Notes: generated by a model not told the origin, from the sequence alone. A DNA stretch of 64,000 nt from Clostridia bacterium (GCA_017626495.1 JAGAIP010000003.1:450848-514847); one strand, 5' to 3'. Counted from the stretch's first letter, positions 26,417 to 36,651 are shown. Translations and numbers: made by a program.

Positions 26417-26890
26417 TTACTCTATCGAAAGCCATGCAAACAGCGATTCCTCATAGGTAAACGGCATACACTCTCCCTTTGCGTTCATTTGGCGCAGTTC
26501 GCCCTCCGACGCATACTTCCAACCGATCGTTTCCCCGTCGCGAAGGGTAATATCGGTACCCGAATAGAAGGTCACGAACACCGTAACGATCTGATCGCCT
26601 TGACAGAAACGGAGAAAGGGAACAAGTCCCTCTACTCTGACGCCGAGCTCTTCCATGGCTTCGCGGCGCGCGGCGTCCTCGGCGGTCTCCCCTGCCAGGA
26701 CGGAACCGCCCGTCGTCTCCCAAAGAAGGGGATGGTGCTTGCCCTCCGCCCTCTGCGAGAGGAGAAATTTCCCCTCTCCGTTTCTCATCCACAGATGCAC
26801 GACCGCATGATAGCGCCCGTTCGGCACTTCTCCCTTGTTGCACCGTCCGATTACCGTTCCGTTTTTATCGAGTATATCCCATATCTCCAT
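26417..26890 (-). CDS. NUDIX hydrolase
   Basis: 157 residues. The Nudix box is GGSVLAGETAEDAARREAMEELGV (about 62-85), with the conserved G, E, RE and EE positions all present. Substrate unknown; family members cleave nucleoside diphosphate derivatives. It overlaps the end of the metallophosphoesterase gene by 26 bp. The stop sits only a few bases from the truncation point of the XRE remnant, so the last residues may have been altered by that deletion. Confidence 0.88.
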   Translation of the reverse strand: MEIWDILDKNGTVIGRCNKGEVPNGRYHAVVHLWMRNGEGKFLLSQRAEGKHHPLLWETTGGSVLAGETAEDAARREAMEELGVRVEGLVPFLRFCQGDQIVTVFVTFYSGTDITLRDGETIGWKYASEGELRQMNAKGECMPFTYEESLFAWLSIE

Positions 26891-27605
26891 CTTCTTTCTC
26901 CAAGCGTACCAAGATTAGTTCGGGGGGATTTCCCCATCTCGGCAAACGGTTTTGCACGAGCCCCCTTCCGACGATCATATTCGTTTTGCCCAGGGAGTAC
27001 AATCCGCCGGCATACTTCGGGAATATCCCCTGACCGGGTGCATACACGCCGTTGATTTTTCCGAATCTGAGCTGTCCGCCGTGCGTATGTCCGCAGACGA
27101 CGAGGTCGAATCCGCTTTCCCGATAGTATGCATGAAAATCAGGTCGGTGCGATATGAGAACGGAAAACAGAGAATCGTCTATCTCCCGTAAGGACTGCTT
27201 TTCATTCTCCCAAGTCGCTTTCCCCGCCGCAATATCGTCGATTCCGCAAAGGAGAATGCCGTTTTGCAAGTACCGATCGCCGTGAAGCACTTTGACTCCG
27301 CACTCCATACAAGCGCGCTCCAACCTGCCCGCAACTTTCCCCGAAAACTCGTGATTGCCCATGACGGCGTAGCAGGGGAACGCTTTACCGAACTGTGCGT
27401 AAGTCTTTTCGGCGACGACGGCGGCCTTGCCCTCGTCGCCCATATCGCCTGCAAACACGACGAAATCGGGAGACAGTTTCCTCGTCATAACGAGAAGTTC
27501 TTCCCCGTACTCGGTCGCATGCAGATCGGAAAGCATGATAAATGAAGTACTCTTCTTGATTTTTTTGCTATTGAGCGTATATTCCCTCAGGACAGGTAAT
27601 TTCAT
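26865..27605 (-). CDS. Calcineurin-like metallophosphoesterase (YkuE/YaeI-like)
   Basis: 246 residues from ATG 27603-27605. Motifs in order: MLSDLHATEYG (D-x-H), FAGDMGDEG (GD), VMGNHEFSG (GNH), ISHRPDFHAYY (H) and VVCGHTHGGQLRFG (GHTH), the complete two-metal set. It lacks the N-terminal membrane anchor of many YkuE-type enzymes. A GTG start at 27620 with AAAGGAG upstream is also possible. Lipid-headgroup or nucleotide substrates are known for relatives; here unknown. Confidence 0.9.
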   Translation of the reverse strand: MKLPVLREYTLNSKKIKKSTSFIMLSDLHATEYGEELLVMTRKLSPDFVVFAGDMGDEGKAAVVAEKTYAQFGKAFPCYAVMGNHEFSGKVAGRLERACMECGVKVLHGDRYLQNGILLCGIDDIAAGKATWENEKQSLREIDDSLFSVLISHRPDFHAYYRESGFDLVVCGHTHGGQLRFGKINGVYAPGQGIFPKYAGGLYSLGKTNMIVGRGLVQNRLPRWGNPPELILVRLEKEDGDMGYTR

Positions 27606-27611
27606 AGAATG

Positions 27612-27640
27612 ATTATACACGTTTTTTCTCCTTTTGACAA
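27612..27640 (-). promoter_or_regulatory. Promoter overlapping the metallophosphoesterase start region
   Basis: Minus strand TTGTCA (27635-27640), 17 bp, TATAAT (27612-27617). The start point would fall at or next to the ATG at 27605, giving a leaderless mRNA. Confidence 0.5.
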
Positions 27641-27718
27641 GCGTCCTCTTTTTTGAAATTATAAGTTTTACTTATTTTATGTATAAAAGATCGTTATTTA
27701 TGACTATAACAAAATTCG

Positions 27719-27747
27719 TTGACAAAACTTTTTTCTATCAATATAAT
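27719..27747 (+). promoter_or_regulatory. Promoter of gdhA
   Basis: TTGACA (27719-27724), 17 bp, TATAAT (27742-27747): perfect consensus, with a leader of about 45 nt. Confidence 0.85.
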
Positions 27748-27785
27748 GAATAGCGCAGAATGAGTTGAATCATTCACAGACGTAG

Positions 27786-29138
<1,353 letters not shown>

Positions 29139-29153
29139 TCTGAAAACAAGCTA

Positions 29154-29187
29154 TTCCTCACATGGTTTCATGTGAGGAATTTTTTTA
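29154..29187 (+). terminator. Terminator after gdhA
   Basis: 12-bp perfect stem ATTCCTCACATG / CATGTGAGGAAT, GTTT loop, T7 run. Confidence 0.93.
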
Positions 29188-29207
29188 TAAAAATTTTGAA
29201 AAAACAC

Positions 29208-29255
29208 TTGACTGTACCATCTGTACCTGCTATAATAATGGTACAAATGGTACAG
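29208..29255 (+). promoter_or_regulatory. Promoter embedded in a large inverted repeat (GntR operator)
   Basis: TTGACT (29208-29213), 17 bp, TATAAT (29231-29236). The 16-nt arms CTGTACCATCTGTACC (29212-29227) and GGTACAAATGGTACAG (29240-29255) are reverse complements except for one base and straddle the -10 box. Confidence 0.75.
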
Positions 29256-29270
29256 AAAGAGGTGCAAACC

Positions 29271-29612
29271 ATGAATTTTACTTCAAACGGAGAGCCTCTG
29301 TTCGAACAGATCGTCAACAAAATACGCGGATACATCGACGCAGGCGTGTATGCGCCCGACGAGAAACTTCCCTCCGTACGGGAATTTGCAGCTTCGATGA
29401 GCGTCAACCCGAAAACGGTCGTACGGGCGTATGAGATTCTCGAACAGGAAGGCGTGCTCTACTCCCTTCAAAAAAAGGGATATTACGTTTCCCCTAAGCA
29501 AAACCGTCCGAATAAACTGGCGGAATTCAAGAAGATGTTGGAACATTTCTCCAAACAATTAACCAAGGAAGAAATGCTCCGCGCAATCGAAGATATGGAG
29601 GCAGACACATGA
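29271..29612 (+). CDS. GntR-family (YtrA-type) regulator
   Basis: 113 residues from ATG 29271, preceded by GAGGTG; reading frames opening further upstream would begin inside the promoter. The N-terminal winged helix is EPLFEQIVNKIRGYIDAGVY and the motif LPSVREFAASMSVNPKTVVRA. The short C-terminus with a helical tail marks the YtrA subfamily, whose members repress the ABC operon they belong to. The stop overlaps the ATPase start (ATGA). The inverted repeat in its promoter is the likely operator. Confidence 0.92.
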   Translation: MNFTSNGEPLFEQIVNKIRGYIDAGVYAPDEKLPSVREFAASMSVNPKTVVRAYEILEQEGVLYSLQKKGYYVSPKQNRPNKLAEFKKMLEHFSKQLTKEEMLRAIEDMEADT

Positions 29613-30487
29613 TTGAAATCAAACATCTGAAAAAATATTACGATAAAACGCTTGCCTTGACGATCGATTCCCTCGCAATCGAAAATAATCACGTCCTGGG
29701 GCTGGTCGGAACGAACGGCTCGGGCAAATCCACCCTGCTCCGACTCATCGCAGGCGTCCTTACGCAGGAAGAAGGCGAAATTGCGCTGGACGGAATCTCC
29801 GTAAAAGACCACCCGGAATGTAAAAAAGACCTTCTCTACATCAGCGACGATCCCATCGACCATGTGAATACGAGCATTGACTCCCTGTTTTTGTTCTATT
29901 CCGTCTTTTACGGCATGACGAGGGAGAAATTGAACGCTTATCTCGATTATTTCTCCATTCCCCACAGCGGAAACCTGTCCAAATTTTCCAAGGGAATGAG
30001 GAGAAGAACGTATCTCGCCATCGCACTTGCGGTAGAGCCGAAGATCCTGTTGCTCGACGAGGCGTTCGACGGGCTCGATCCCACGGGAAAGAAAGCGTTC
30101 ATTCTCGCGTTAAGCGAACTCATCGAACGGAACGATATGACGGTCATCGTGGCGAGCCACTCCATCAGAGAACTTGAAAACTTATGCGACAGTTACCTGA
30201 TGCTCCAAGAGGGTAAGGTGATCACCTACGCGCCCGAGGGGCTCAACGGCGAGGATTTCACCAAAATCGGCGTCGCGTTCAAGGATTCGTTTGACTTTAC
30301 GAAATTAAGTTCTCCGAAAGCGATTCTCGTCTCTCATATCGACAAAATCGGCACGCTCTTCTTTGAGGGAACGAAAGAAGAGGCGGAAGCGTACCTCGCC
30401 CCCTTCGCTCCCGCCGTCACGGAATTTACCCCCCTCTCGGCAGAAGAATACTTCATCTTAAAGACGGAGGAACACAAACATGATTAA
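29609..30487 (+). CDS. ABC transporter ATP-binding protein
   Basis: 292 residues. Walker A GTNGSGKST (about 36-44), ABC signature LSKFSKGMRRR, Walker B KILLLDEAFDGLDP, and H-loop ASHSIREL. A C-terminal extension of about 75 residues follows, as in YtrB/EcsA-type ATPases. It overlaps the regulator by 4 bp and the permease by 8 bp. With the permease it forms an exporter whose substrate is unknown; YtrA-type systems often respond to cell-wall-active compounds. Confidence 0.93.
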   Translation: MIEIKHLKKYYDKTLALTIDSLAIENNHVLGLVGTNGSGKSTLLRLIAGVLTQEEGEIALDGISVKDHPECKKDLLYISDDPIDHVNTSIDSLFLFYSVFYGMTREKLNAYLDYFSIPHSGNLSKFSKGMRRRTYLAIALAVEPKILLLDEAFDGLDPTGKKAFILALSELIERNDMTVIVASHSIRELENLCDSYLMLQEGKVITYAPEGLNGEDFTKIGVAFKDSFDFTKLSSPKAILVSHIDKIGTLFFEGTKEEAEAYLAPFAPAVTEFTPLSAEEYFILKTEEHKHD

Positions 30488-31625
30488 GAACTATCTCGTT
30501 TATCTCTGGAAAAAGACGTATAAATTCGTCATCGTCGCGTTTTTCGTCTTTCTTCTGCTCTATCCCGTATCCCTGCTTGCAAACGGAACGCCCGAACTGA
30601 TCAGATATTATACCATATTATGTATCGACGGCGTCTATGAAACGGTTCCGACCGAATATTTTTACGTTTCCCACTACGACACGCTTTTATCCAGGCTGAC
30701 GATCCTCGCAATGGCGTCGTGTTATCTCCTGCCCATCATCGTTCAGGCGACCTTCCAGAGCAAAAAACGCTGCGACACGCTCCTGGCTCTTCCCATCCGA
30801 AAAAAGACGCAGATTCTGCTCACGTCCGCCTATGCGTTCGTCACGTTCCTGATCCTGTTCTGGATCACCGCCCTCTTAGGACTTGGGGCGTCTGTCATCG
30901 TGCAACAGCATTACGACGTCCCCAACTTCTTCCTGTACCTGCTCGTCATGACGGTTTTCTCCGCAGGAACGTTCGGAATTACGACGCTGTTCGCCTCGCT
31001 CATGAACAACGTCGTGGACAGCATCCTCATGGTTATCCTGTCCATGGCAATCGCCCCCTTGTTCTATCTTATGATCGACGACATGCCGACTACGTTCGAC
31101 TGCTCGGATATGCTCCTGTTCACCTGCCCCATCTATGCGGCGGATCGGGTTACCTGCTATTTTCAGGAACAAGTCGCTTACTATTCGGAAGGTTTGCTCG
31201 ACCTTATCGCGTCGACGCCGCCCGAGTTCGCGCGTCCCGAATATATCTACAATTCCTTCTTCTACTACACCTTCGGTGCAAAGGAGATCGGCGGAATGTT
31301 TACCCTGCTCGGAATGGGAATCGTCTCTTACGGCGCAAGTTATTTCCTTTGGAAAGGACTGCGCGCGGAGGCAATGCAAACTCCGTCTGCGAAGTGGTAC
31401 ACCTATCCCCTTACGCTCTCCGTATTTTTCATTCCGGCATTCTTCCTGTGCCGTTTTATTCCGAATTTTGAGACCGAAAATCTTCTCATTCAGGCAATCT
31501 TCATCGTAACCTATTTCATCGCGACGTTTATCTTCCAAAGAAAAATCAAATTCAACAAAACGAATCTGATCGCCTTCGGTGCGACCTATCTCGCGTCGAC
31601 CATCCCGGCATTTTTCTTAGGATGA
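30480..31625 (+). CDS. ABC-2-type permease subunit
   Basis: 381 residues with about eight membrane segments. The first is at ~14-32 (KFVIVAFFVFLLLYPVSLL). A short extracellular loop follows, then a segment with QSKKRCDTLLALPIRKKTQ, the cytoplasmic coupling stretch seen in this family (old ABC-2 phrase LALPI/LP.). A second loop (about 205-255) is rich in Tyr and acidic residues. The last gene of the GntR/ABC operon, overlapping the ATPase gene. Confidence 0.88.
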   Translation: MIKNYLVYLWKKTYKFVIVAFFVFLLLYPVSLLANGTPELIRYYTILCIDGVYETVPTEYFYVSHYDTLLSRLTILAMASCYLLPIIVQATFQSKKRCDTLLALPIRKKTQILLTSAYAFVTFLILFWITALLGLGASVIVQQHYDVPNFFLYLLVMTVFSAGTFGITTLFASLMNNVVDSILMVILSMAIAPLFYLMIDDMPTTFDCSDMLLFTCPIYAADRVTCYFQEQVAYYSEGLLDLIASTPPEFARPEYIYNSFFYYTFGAKEIGGMFTLLGMGIVSYGASYFLWKGLRAEAMQTPSAKWYTYPLTLSVFFIPAFFLCRFIPNFETENLLIQAIFIVTYFIATFIFQRKIKFNKTNLIAFGATYLASTIPAFFLG

Positions 31626-31643
31626 ATCGTCCCCCAAACATAG

Positions 31644-31674
31644 AAAAAGAGCATATCAAATATGCTCTTTTTCT
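31644..31674. terminator. Terminator after the GntR/ABC operon
   Basis: 13-bp stem AAAAAGAGCATAT / ATATGCTCTTTTT with a 3-nt loop; works in both directions by composition. Confidence 0.92.
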
Positions 31675-31778
31675 TCGTTATAGAGTTTGTGATACTTTCT
31701 CATAAGTTCGTCATCGATTTCAATGTGTTGCAAAAAACCGGTATATTCCGTGATACAGATTAAATCTTCTTCTTTCAT
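31656..31778 (-). CDS. Possible small protein, doubtful
   Basis: A 40-codon frame from ATG 31776-31778, acidic, with plausible composition (KEEDLICITEYTGFLQHIE, then DDELMRKYHKLYNEEKEH). Its stop lies inside the terminator stem, as for a real 3' end. Against it: no Shine-Dalgarno, and only the palindrome CATACTGTCAGTATG upstream. Confidence 0.25.
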   Translation of the reverse strand: MKEEDLICITEYTGFLQHIEIDDELMRKYHKLYNEEKEHI

Positions 31779-31872
31779 ACTGTCAGTATGCGTATTGCAA
31801 CGAATTTTATGAAACGCGCATAAAAAAAAGCAGTCGGGCAATCATATGGTTGATGAATAAAAGGAGAACGCT

Positions 31873-33150
31873 ATGAATCCATTCAACGAACCGCACGTCA
31901 ATCTGAGTTCTTGTACGGAACCGTTCAAGAACGCACCGCCCAAACCCTACAAAAAAGAAGAAGTCGATCCATATACCAAGACGCGAATCATTCTCATGAA
32001 CGGAACGGAGTTCGAGGCGAACTGGTTTTCCCATCAGCTAGCCAGACACACGGACGACAACGAACTGCGCAGAGAACTCGCACTCTGCCGCTATATTGAA
32101 AAACAGCAACAGCTCAAAATCTCTCTGTTGAAACCTGCGAACGAATCGATCCTCGAACATACCATCTCGTATGAACAGCTCGCCGTCGATCTCACCGCAG
32201 AACTTGCGAAGCGGGAAACGAACGCAAACGTAAAAGAAGCGCTTGATTTCGCTCTGTTGGAAGATTTCGACCACCTGTACCGCTATGCGAATCTGCTCGA
32301 AATGGAACAGGGCATTCGCGCAGAACGGTTGGTCGGAAATCTGACGGAGATTACGCCGGGACGCCCTACCGCAGCGCATCATCGTCCGCCAAAGAACAAC
32401 GTTCGCTTCCCCGTTACGGCGGAGGACGATAAACACACCAAACTTCACACCTTGATCATCACCGCCGCCGAACAGCAGACGATGAACTACTACATGAACG
32501 TGACAAATCTCTATAAGAGCGACCTCGGCAGAAGCCTGTATCGGGAGATCGCGCTCGTCGAGGAAGAACACGTTACGCAGTATGAAAGTCTGATCGATCC
32601 GAACGCAACGTGGCTTGAAATGATGCTTTGGCATGAATACTGCGAATGCTATCTCTACTGGTCTTGTTATGAGACGGAAACGGACGAGAACATCAAACTG
32701 CTATGGGAAGAATATCTGTCGTTTGAGATTGCGCACTTGCACAAAGCCAAGGAGCTTTTGCAAAAGTACGAGGGAAAATCCTACGAATCGGTCATCGGAG
32801 ACGGAACGTTCCCCGACGCACTGTCCCTTCATTCCAATATTGACTACGTTCGGAACGTCCTTGCTCGGACGGTACAGTACACGACCTGCAAAGAATGTGC
32901 CGTTCCGCTTTCCGATCTGCCGAAAGATACGGATTTTCTAGCTTATCAAAAGAAAACGTGCGGAAACGGTAAGGAACTCCCCTCGCACATGGTAATCGCC
33001 AACAAAATCGGAGCAGACGGAGAGGACTACCGCTTTGAGACGGATGAAAACCCCGTCCCCCCTCTGCGCGACAGAGGCATGGATAATTTAGAGGTCGGAA
33101 GAGAACCCGGAGCCTGCAAAGAAGGAAAATTCCCGCCCTGTCAGGCATAA
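31873..33150 (+). CDS. Ferritin-like helical protein, function unknown
   Basis: 425 residues with AAGGAGA before ATG. After a proline-rich N-terminus (about 35 residues) come long helices with acidic/His pairs spaced as in ferritin-like diiron bundles: ALLEDFDHLYRYANLLE, AEQQTMNYYMNVTN, ALVEEEHVTQYESLI, MMLWHEYCECYLYW and SFEIAHLHKAKELL. Two four-helix bundles may lie in tandem. The tail (about 350-425) has CKEC, TCG and CKEGKFPPC. Relatives include rubrerythrin- and catalase-like oxidative-stress proteins and spore-coat ferritin-like proteins. The diiron call is by pattern only. Confidence 0.65.
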   Translation: MNPFNEPHVNLSSCTEPFKNAPPKPYKKEEVDPYTKTRIILMNGTEFEANWFSHQLARHTDDNELRRELALCRYIEKQQQLKISLLKPANESILEHTISYEQLAVDLTAELAKRETNANVKEALDFALLEDFDHLYRYANLLEMEQGIRAERLVGNLTEITPGRPTAAHHRPPKNNVRFPVTAEDDKHTKLHTLIITAAEQQTMNYYMNVTNLYKSDLGRSLYREIALVEEEHVTQYESLIDPNATWLEMMLWHEYCECYLYWSCYETETDENIKLLWEEYLSFEIAHLHKAKELLQKYEGKSYESVIGDGTFPDALSLHSNIDYVRNVLARTVQYTTCKECAVPLSDLPKDTDFLAYQKKTCGNGKELPSHMVIANKIGADGEDYRFETDENPVPPLRDRGMDNLEVGREPGACKEGKFPPCQA

Positions 33151-33154
33151 ACCA

Positions 33155-33181
33155 CGCCCGTCGACGATGCGTCGACGGGCG
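33155..33181. terminator. GC-rich hairpin after the ferritin-like gene
   Basis: 11-bp stem CGCCCGTCGAC / GTCGACGGGCG with a GATGC loop; the following T content is low, so termination may be weak. The ~180 bp from here to 33362 holds a basic minus-strand frame that I do not accept as a gene. Confidence 0.5.
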
Positions 33182-33362
33182 AACTTCTTAATGATTCTTT
33201 TGGTGTTTGCAGTCGAGATTTTTACCCCGTATTTCTCCGCGAAAACCCCGCTTACTCCCCCTTTACCCGACACAATCAAACGATAGAAAACTCGCCTTTG
33301 AGAGGAATTAACGCGGTATTTTACCTCTCTTCGGAATGTTTTCTTAAACTGCGTCTTTTTTG

Positions 33363-33839
33363 TTACAGATCTCTCGTCAGAATATGTTTCACGCCATCGG
33401 ACGGCTTTGCAAGCTCCGTCCTGAAAAATTCGGGATAAAATGTTTTCTTCGCGTCGAGATCGAGCCATTCGAGACGTTCCCTTGCTCCGCCCTCTTCAAA
33501 ACTTTCGCAGACAGGTTCAAAGCCTTCGGGCACGTTCATGTAAAAATAAAAGGAAATTTCGTAGACGATCTTCCCCTCTTTTCCGGGCACGTCCGAGCGG
33601 AAAAAGTTCTCGTGGATAAATCCGAGCCTGTCGATTTTCATCCTTACGCCCGTTTCCTCGTACACCTCGCGAACGACGGCGTCTTCGGCGCTCTCCCCGA
33701 ATCGAACCCGACCGCCGACCGAATAGTCGTAATCCGTTCTGTCGTTTCCGACCATCAGGATTTTACCGTCCTTCATGATGATCGCCCCTACCCTGATATT
33801 CAAAATTCCCCCGTCTACGGGCAAAGTCAAATCCTGCAT
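33363..33839 (-). CDS. NUDIX hydrolase
   Basis: 158 residues from ATG 33837-33839, preceded by AAGGAGG. Nudix box GGRVRFGESAEDAVVREVYEETGV (about 42-65), complete. The pattern GGRVRFGES with a C-terminal EWLDL resembles the ADP-ribose/nucleotide-sugar-type group, but the substrate is unknown. Longer readings upstream run through the promoter and into the divergent amidase gene and are rejected. Confidence 0.92.
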   Translation of the reverse strand: MQDLTLPVDGGILNIRVGAIIMKDGKILMVGNDRTDYDYSVGGRVRFGESAEDAVVREVYEETGVRMKIDRLGFIHENFFRSDVPGKEGKIVYEISFYFYMNVPEGFEPVCESFEEGGARERLEWLDLDAKKTFYPEFFRTELAKPSDGVKHILTRDL

Positions 33840-33926
33840 ACCGTCCTCCTTTTTTACTTTATCATAAATCGGACTGATTTTCAACCCTCGCGCACACTTT
33901 TTTCGTCCGATTTCATACGATGGATT

Positions 33927-34430
33927 ATGACGCTTCAAGTTCTGTCCTATGACCGCGAATCGGCGGTCGCTTACGCGAGAAAATGGGCATATGCGCGCAA
34001 TCCGAAATACTACAATTTTGACCGACTGGGCGGCGATTGTACAAACTTCGCGTCGCAATGTATCTTTGCAGGCGCACCGCAGATGAACGGAACGCCCGTG
34101 TTCGGGTGGTATTACTGTTCTTTGAACGACCGAACTCCCGCATGGACGGGAGTACAGTATCTCTATCAATTTCTCGTGGGAAACGAGGGAATCGGGCCGT
34201 TCGGAGAAGAGGTCGATCTCAACAAGCTCAAAGTAGGCGACGTCGTTCAGTTCGGCAGAATGACAAACGATTTTTACCACTCTCCCGTCGTAGTCGGATT
34301 CCGCCGAGGAGAAATTCTCGTCGCCACCCATTCGAACGACGCCTATAATCGCCCCTTATCGTCTTATACGTTTGAGAAGATAAGGGGAATCCACATTCTG
34401 GGCTATCGTGCGCCCGACGGCAATATGTAA
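33927..34430 (+). CDS. Amidase_6-type putative cysteine amidase
   Basis: 167 residues from ATG 33927. The domain begins with YDRESAVAYARKWAYARNP, the family's helical entry, and carries the catalytic-type cysteine in GGDCTNFASQC and the histidine in VATHSNDAYNRPLSSY. Amidase_6 domains in Firmicutes are often secreted cell-wall-like hydrolases, but no signal peptide is visible here. The ribosome site is weak (GATGG). It diverges from the NUDIX gene. Catalytic role inferred from the family. Confidence 0.8.
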   Translation: MTLQVLSYDRESAVAYARKWAYARNPKYYNFDRLGGDCTNFASQCIFAGAPQMNGTPVFGWYYCSLNDRTPAWTGVQYLYQFLVGNEGIGPFGEEVDLNKLKVGDVVQFGRMTNDFYHSPVVVGFRRGEILVATHSNDAYNRPLSSYTFEKIRGIHILGYRAPDGNM

Positions 34431-34432
34431 CA

Positions 34433-34457
34433 GGCGCGCGAAAGCCATTCGCACGCC
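34433..34457. terminator. Hairpin between convergent amidase and pdxT genes
   Basis: 10-bp stem GGCGCGCGAA / TTCGCACGCC with one G-T pair and a 5-nt loop; no long T-run in either direction. Confidence 0.5.
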
Positions 34458-34464
34458 CTTAAAC

Positions 34465-35037
34465 TCATTGATTGTGTTCGATCATATCCAAAAAATACCT
34501 GTGAACGGACAAATCTTCGTTTAATTCGGGATGAAACGAAGTGACGAGTTGATTCTTCTGCCTCGCCGCAACGATTTTCCCCTCGCACGTCGCGAGGACT
34601 TCCGCGCCGCCGAATACCCTCTCGATATACGGAGCGCGAATAAACGTCATGGGAATCGTGCCGATTCCTTGAAATTCGCACGCACGATAGAAACTTCCGA
34701 GCTGTCTGCCGTAGGCGTTGCGCTTTACGACAATATCCATCGTCGCGAAATGCACGCGTTGGTCGTTTTCAATCTGTTTGGCAAGCAAAATCATGCCGGC
34801 GCACGTTCCGAACACGGGGAGACCTCGCTCTATTCTTTCTTTCAGACCGTCGTACAGATCGAGCTCGCGGAGCAGTTTCCCCTGCACGGTGCTCTCTCCG
34901 CCCGGAATCACAAGTCCGTCAAAGGTCTGCTCCAAATCGCTCTTTTGACGGAGCTCTACCGTAGACACGCCCAGTTTAGCGAGCATCTTTTCGTGTTCGA
35001 TAAACGCCCCTTGCAGAGCGAGAACCGCGATTTTCAT
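34465..35037 (-). CDS. pdxT: Pyridoxal 5'-phosphate synthase, glutaminase subunit
   Basis: Releases ammonia from glutamine for PdxS. 190 residues, class I glutamine amidotransferase-like. The oxyanion/Gly loop is VIPGGEST, the nucleophile is Cys79 in FGTCAGM, and the His-Glu pair is in SFHPEL. The start overlaps the pdxS stop by one base (TAATG), coupling production of the two subunits of the 12+12 complex. Confidence 0.97.
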   Translation of the reverse strand: MKIAVLALQGAFIEHEKMLAKLGVSTVELRQKSDLEQTFDGLVIPGGESTVQGKLLRELDLYDGLKERIERGLPVFGTCAGMILLAKQIENDQRVHFATMDIVVKRNAYGRQLGSFYRACEFQGIGTIPMTFIRAPYIERVFGGAEVLATCEGKIVAARQKNQLVTSFHPELNEDLSVHRYFLDMIEHNQ

Positions 35038-35909
35038 TATTTGCCCCTTTCCGCCATCAAAAGCGCGATTTCCTGTTCGTTGATTCCGACCATCGCCTCG
35101 CCCAAATCTTCGGAGAGTTCCGCAAGCAACTCTGCGTCGCGATAGTTTGTTACCGCCTTGACGATGGCAGCCGCCCTCTTTTCGGGATTGCCCGACTTAA
35201 AGATGCCCGAACCGACGAACACGCCCTCCGCGCCGAGTTGCATCATCAGCGCCGCGTCCGCAGGCGTCGCCACGCCGCCTGCGGCAAAATTGACGACGGG
35301 AAGTTTCTTGTTCTCGTGAACGTATTGTACGAGTTCGTACGGTACTTGAAGCTGTTTCGCCGCGTCAAACAGCTCGTCCTCAGACATGGAACCGATACGA
35401 CGAATCTCCGCTTGCATCATTCTCATGTGTCTGACTGCCTGAACGACGTCGCCCGTTCCGGGCTCTCCCTTGGTACGGATCATCGACGCGCCCTCGTTGA
35501 TGCGGCGAAGCGCCTCGCCCAAATCTTTCGCTCCGCAGACGAACGGAACGTCAAACTTCGTCTTGTCGATGTGATACTTATCGTCCGCAGGGGAAAGCAC
35601 CTCCGATTCGTCGATGTAGTCGATCTCGATTGCCTGCAAAATTTGCGCCTCCGCAAAGTGACCGATACGGCACTTTGCCATGACGGGAATGGAGACTGCC
35701 TGCTGAATCCCCTTAATCATCTTCGGGTCGCTCATACGGGAAACGCCCCCTGCGGCTCGAATATCCGCGGGAATGCGTTCCAACGCCATAACGGCGCACG
35801 CACCTGCCGCCTCGGCGATTTTTGCCTGTTCGGGCGTGGTAACATCCATAATGACGCCGCCCTTCAACATCTGAGCAAGATTTTTGTTCAATTCATATCT
35901 GTTAGACAT
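35037..35909 (-). CDS. pdxS: Pyridoxal 5'-phosphate synthase, synthase subunit
   Basis: Builds pyridoxal phosphate from ribose 5-phosphate, glyceraldehyde 3-phosphate and ammonia. 290 residues from ATG 35907-35909 (AAAGGAG upstream). Motifs: [17 protein letters not shown] (Asp), [11 protein letters not shown] (catalytic Lys), [16 protein letters not shown] (second Lys), and [14 protein letters not shown] (phosphate site). A -10 TATACT lies at 35939-35944 with no good -35. It fits with the PLP protein YggS elsewhere in the window. Confidence 0.98.
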   Translation of the reverse strand: MSNRYELNKNLAQMLKGGVIMDVTTPEQAKIAEAAGACAVMALERIPADIRAAGGVSRMSDPKMIKGIQQAVSIPVMAKCRIGHFAEAQILQAIEIDYIDESEVLSPADDKYHIDKTKFDVPFVCGAKDLGEALRRINEGASMIRTKGEPGTGDVVQAVRHMRMMQAEIRRIGSMSEDELFDAAKQLQVPYELVQYVHENKKLPVVNFAAGGVATPADAALMMQLGAEGVFVGSGIFKSGNPEKRAAAIVKAVTNYRDAELLAELSEDLGEAMVGINEQEIALLMAERGK

Positions 35910-36144
35910 AAAACGATTCTCCTTTCTTTTTTGAAGATAGTATACACCTTTTTTCACATAAGAAAATAGTCAATACCGTATCGTTTTCTATTGCCAGATG
36001 AGGTGACGATTTTCGAGCCTTGTTCCAAAAAGAAACCGCTTCCTCTGAACCGCTCCTTTACGCCTCATCGATACGAATCGGATACGACCCTTTCCAAACA
36101 ATCTGTTCAAAACGCCTTTCGTCTTTAACGCAACTGCGCGTTGC

Positions 36145-36173
36145 TTGTTTTTTCGAGAGACCTATGCTATACT
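36145..36173 (+). promoter_or_regulatory. Promoter of the XRE/zinc-ribbon gene
   Basis: TTGTTT (36145-36150), 17 bp, TATACT (36168-36173), with an extended -10 TGC just before. Confidence 0.6.
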
Positions 36174-36204
36174 GTCCGTATAGAACATCATACGAGGTAT
36201 TTCT

Positions 36205-36651
36205 ATGGAAACAAAAGACGTCATTTATAAGCTCAGAACCGACCGCAATTTATCACAGGACGAGCTCGCAGAAAAAATTTTCGTCACGCGCCAAGCGGTA
36301 TCGCGTTGGGAAACGGGGGAAACCGTTCCGAACACGGAAACCCTCAAACTCCTTTCGAATCTGTTCGACGTTTCGATCAACACGCTTTTAGGCTCGCCGA
36401 GAACGCTGATTTGTCAATGTTGCGGTATGCCTCTCGACGATTCCACCCTCAGCAAGGAACCGGACGGTTCGTTCAATGAAGAATACTGCAAATGGTGCTA
36501 TGCCGACGGGAAGTTTGCCTATAACGATCTTGAACAACTCGTCTCCTTTCTTGTCAGTCATATGTCAAACGAACAATGGCCTGCGGAACAGGCAAAGGCA
36601 TACTTTGAAGAAGCACTACCCAAACTCAAATACTGGAAAACGAAAAATTAA
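36205..36651 (+). CDS. XRE-family regulator with a C-terminal zinc-ribbon domain
   Basis: 148 residues. Helix-turn-helix (about 1-65: LRTDRNLSQDELAEKIFVTR then QAVSRWETGETVPNTETLKL), followed by a zinc-binding domain: ICQCCGMPLDD with EYCKWCYADGKF (four cysteines), then a helical tail. This is the putative zinc-ribbon architecture common in Clostridia regulators; the ligand sensed is unknown. ACGAGGT precedes the ATG. Stands alone. Confidence 0.92.
   Translation: METKDVIYKLRTDRNLSQDELAEKIFVTRQAVSRWETGETVPNTETLKLLSNLFDVSINTLLGSPRTLICQCCGMPLDDSTLSKEPDGSFNEEYCKWCYADGKFAYNDLEQLVSFLVSHMSNEQWPAEQAKAYFEEALPKLKYWKTKN

Noticed and set aside
33088..33468. Basic minus-strand frame between the ferritin-like gene and the NUDIX gene
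   Set aside because: It includes a terminator hairpin and overlaps both neighbours; no ribosome site and no recognisable domain.
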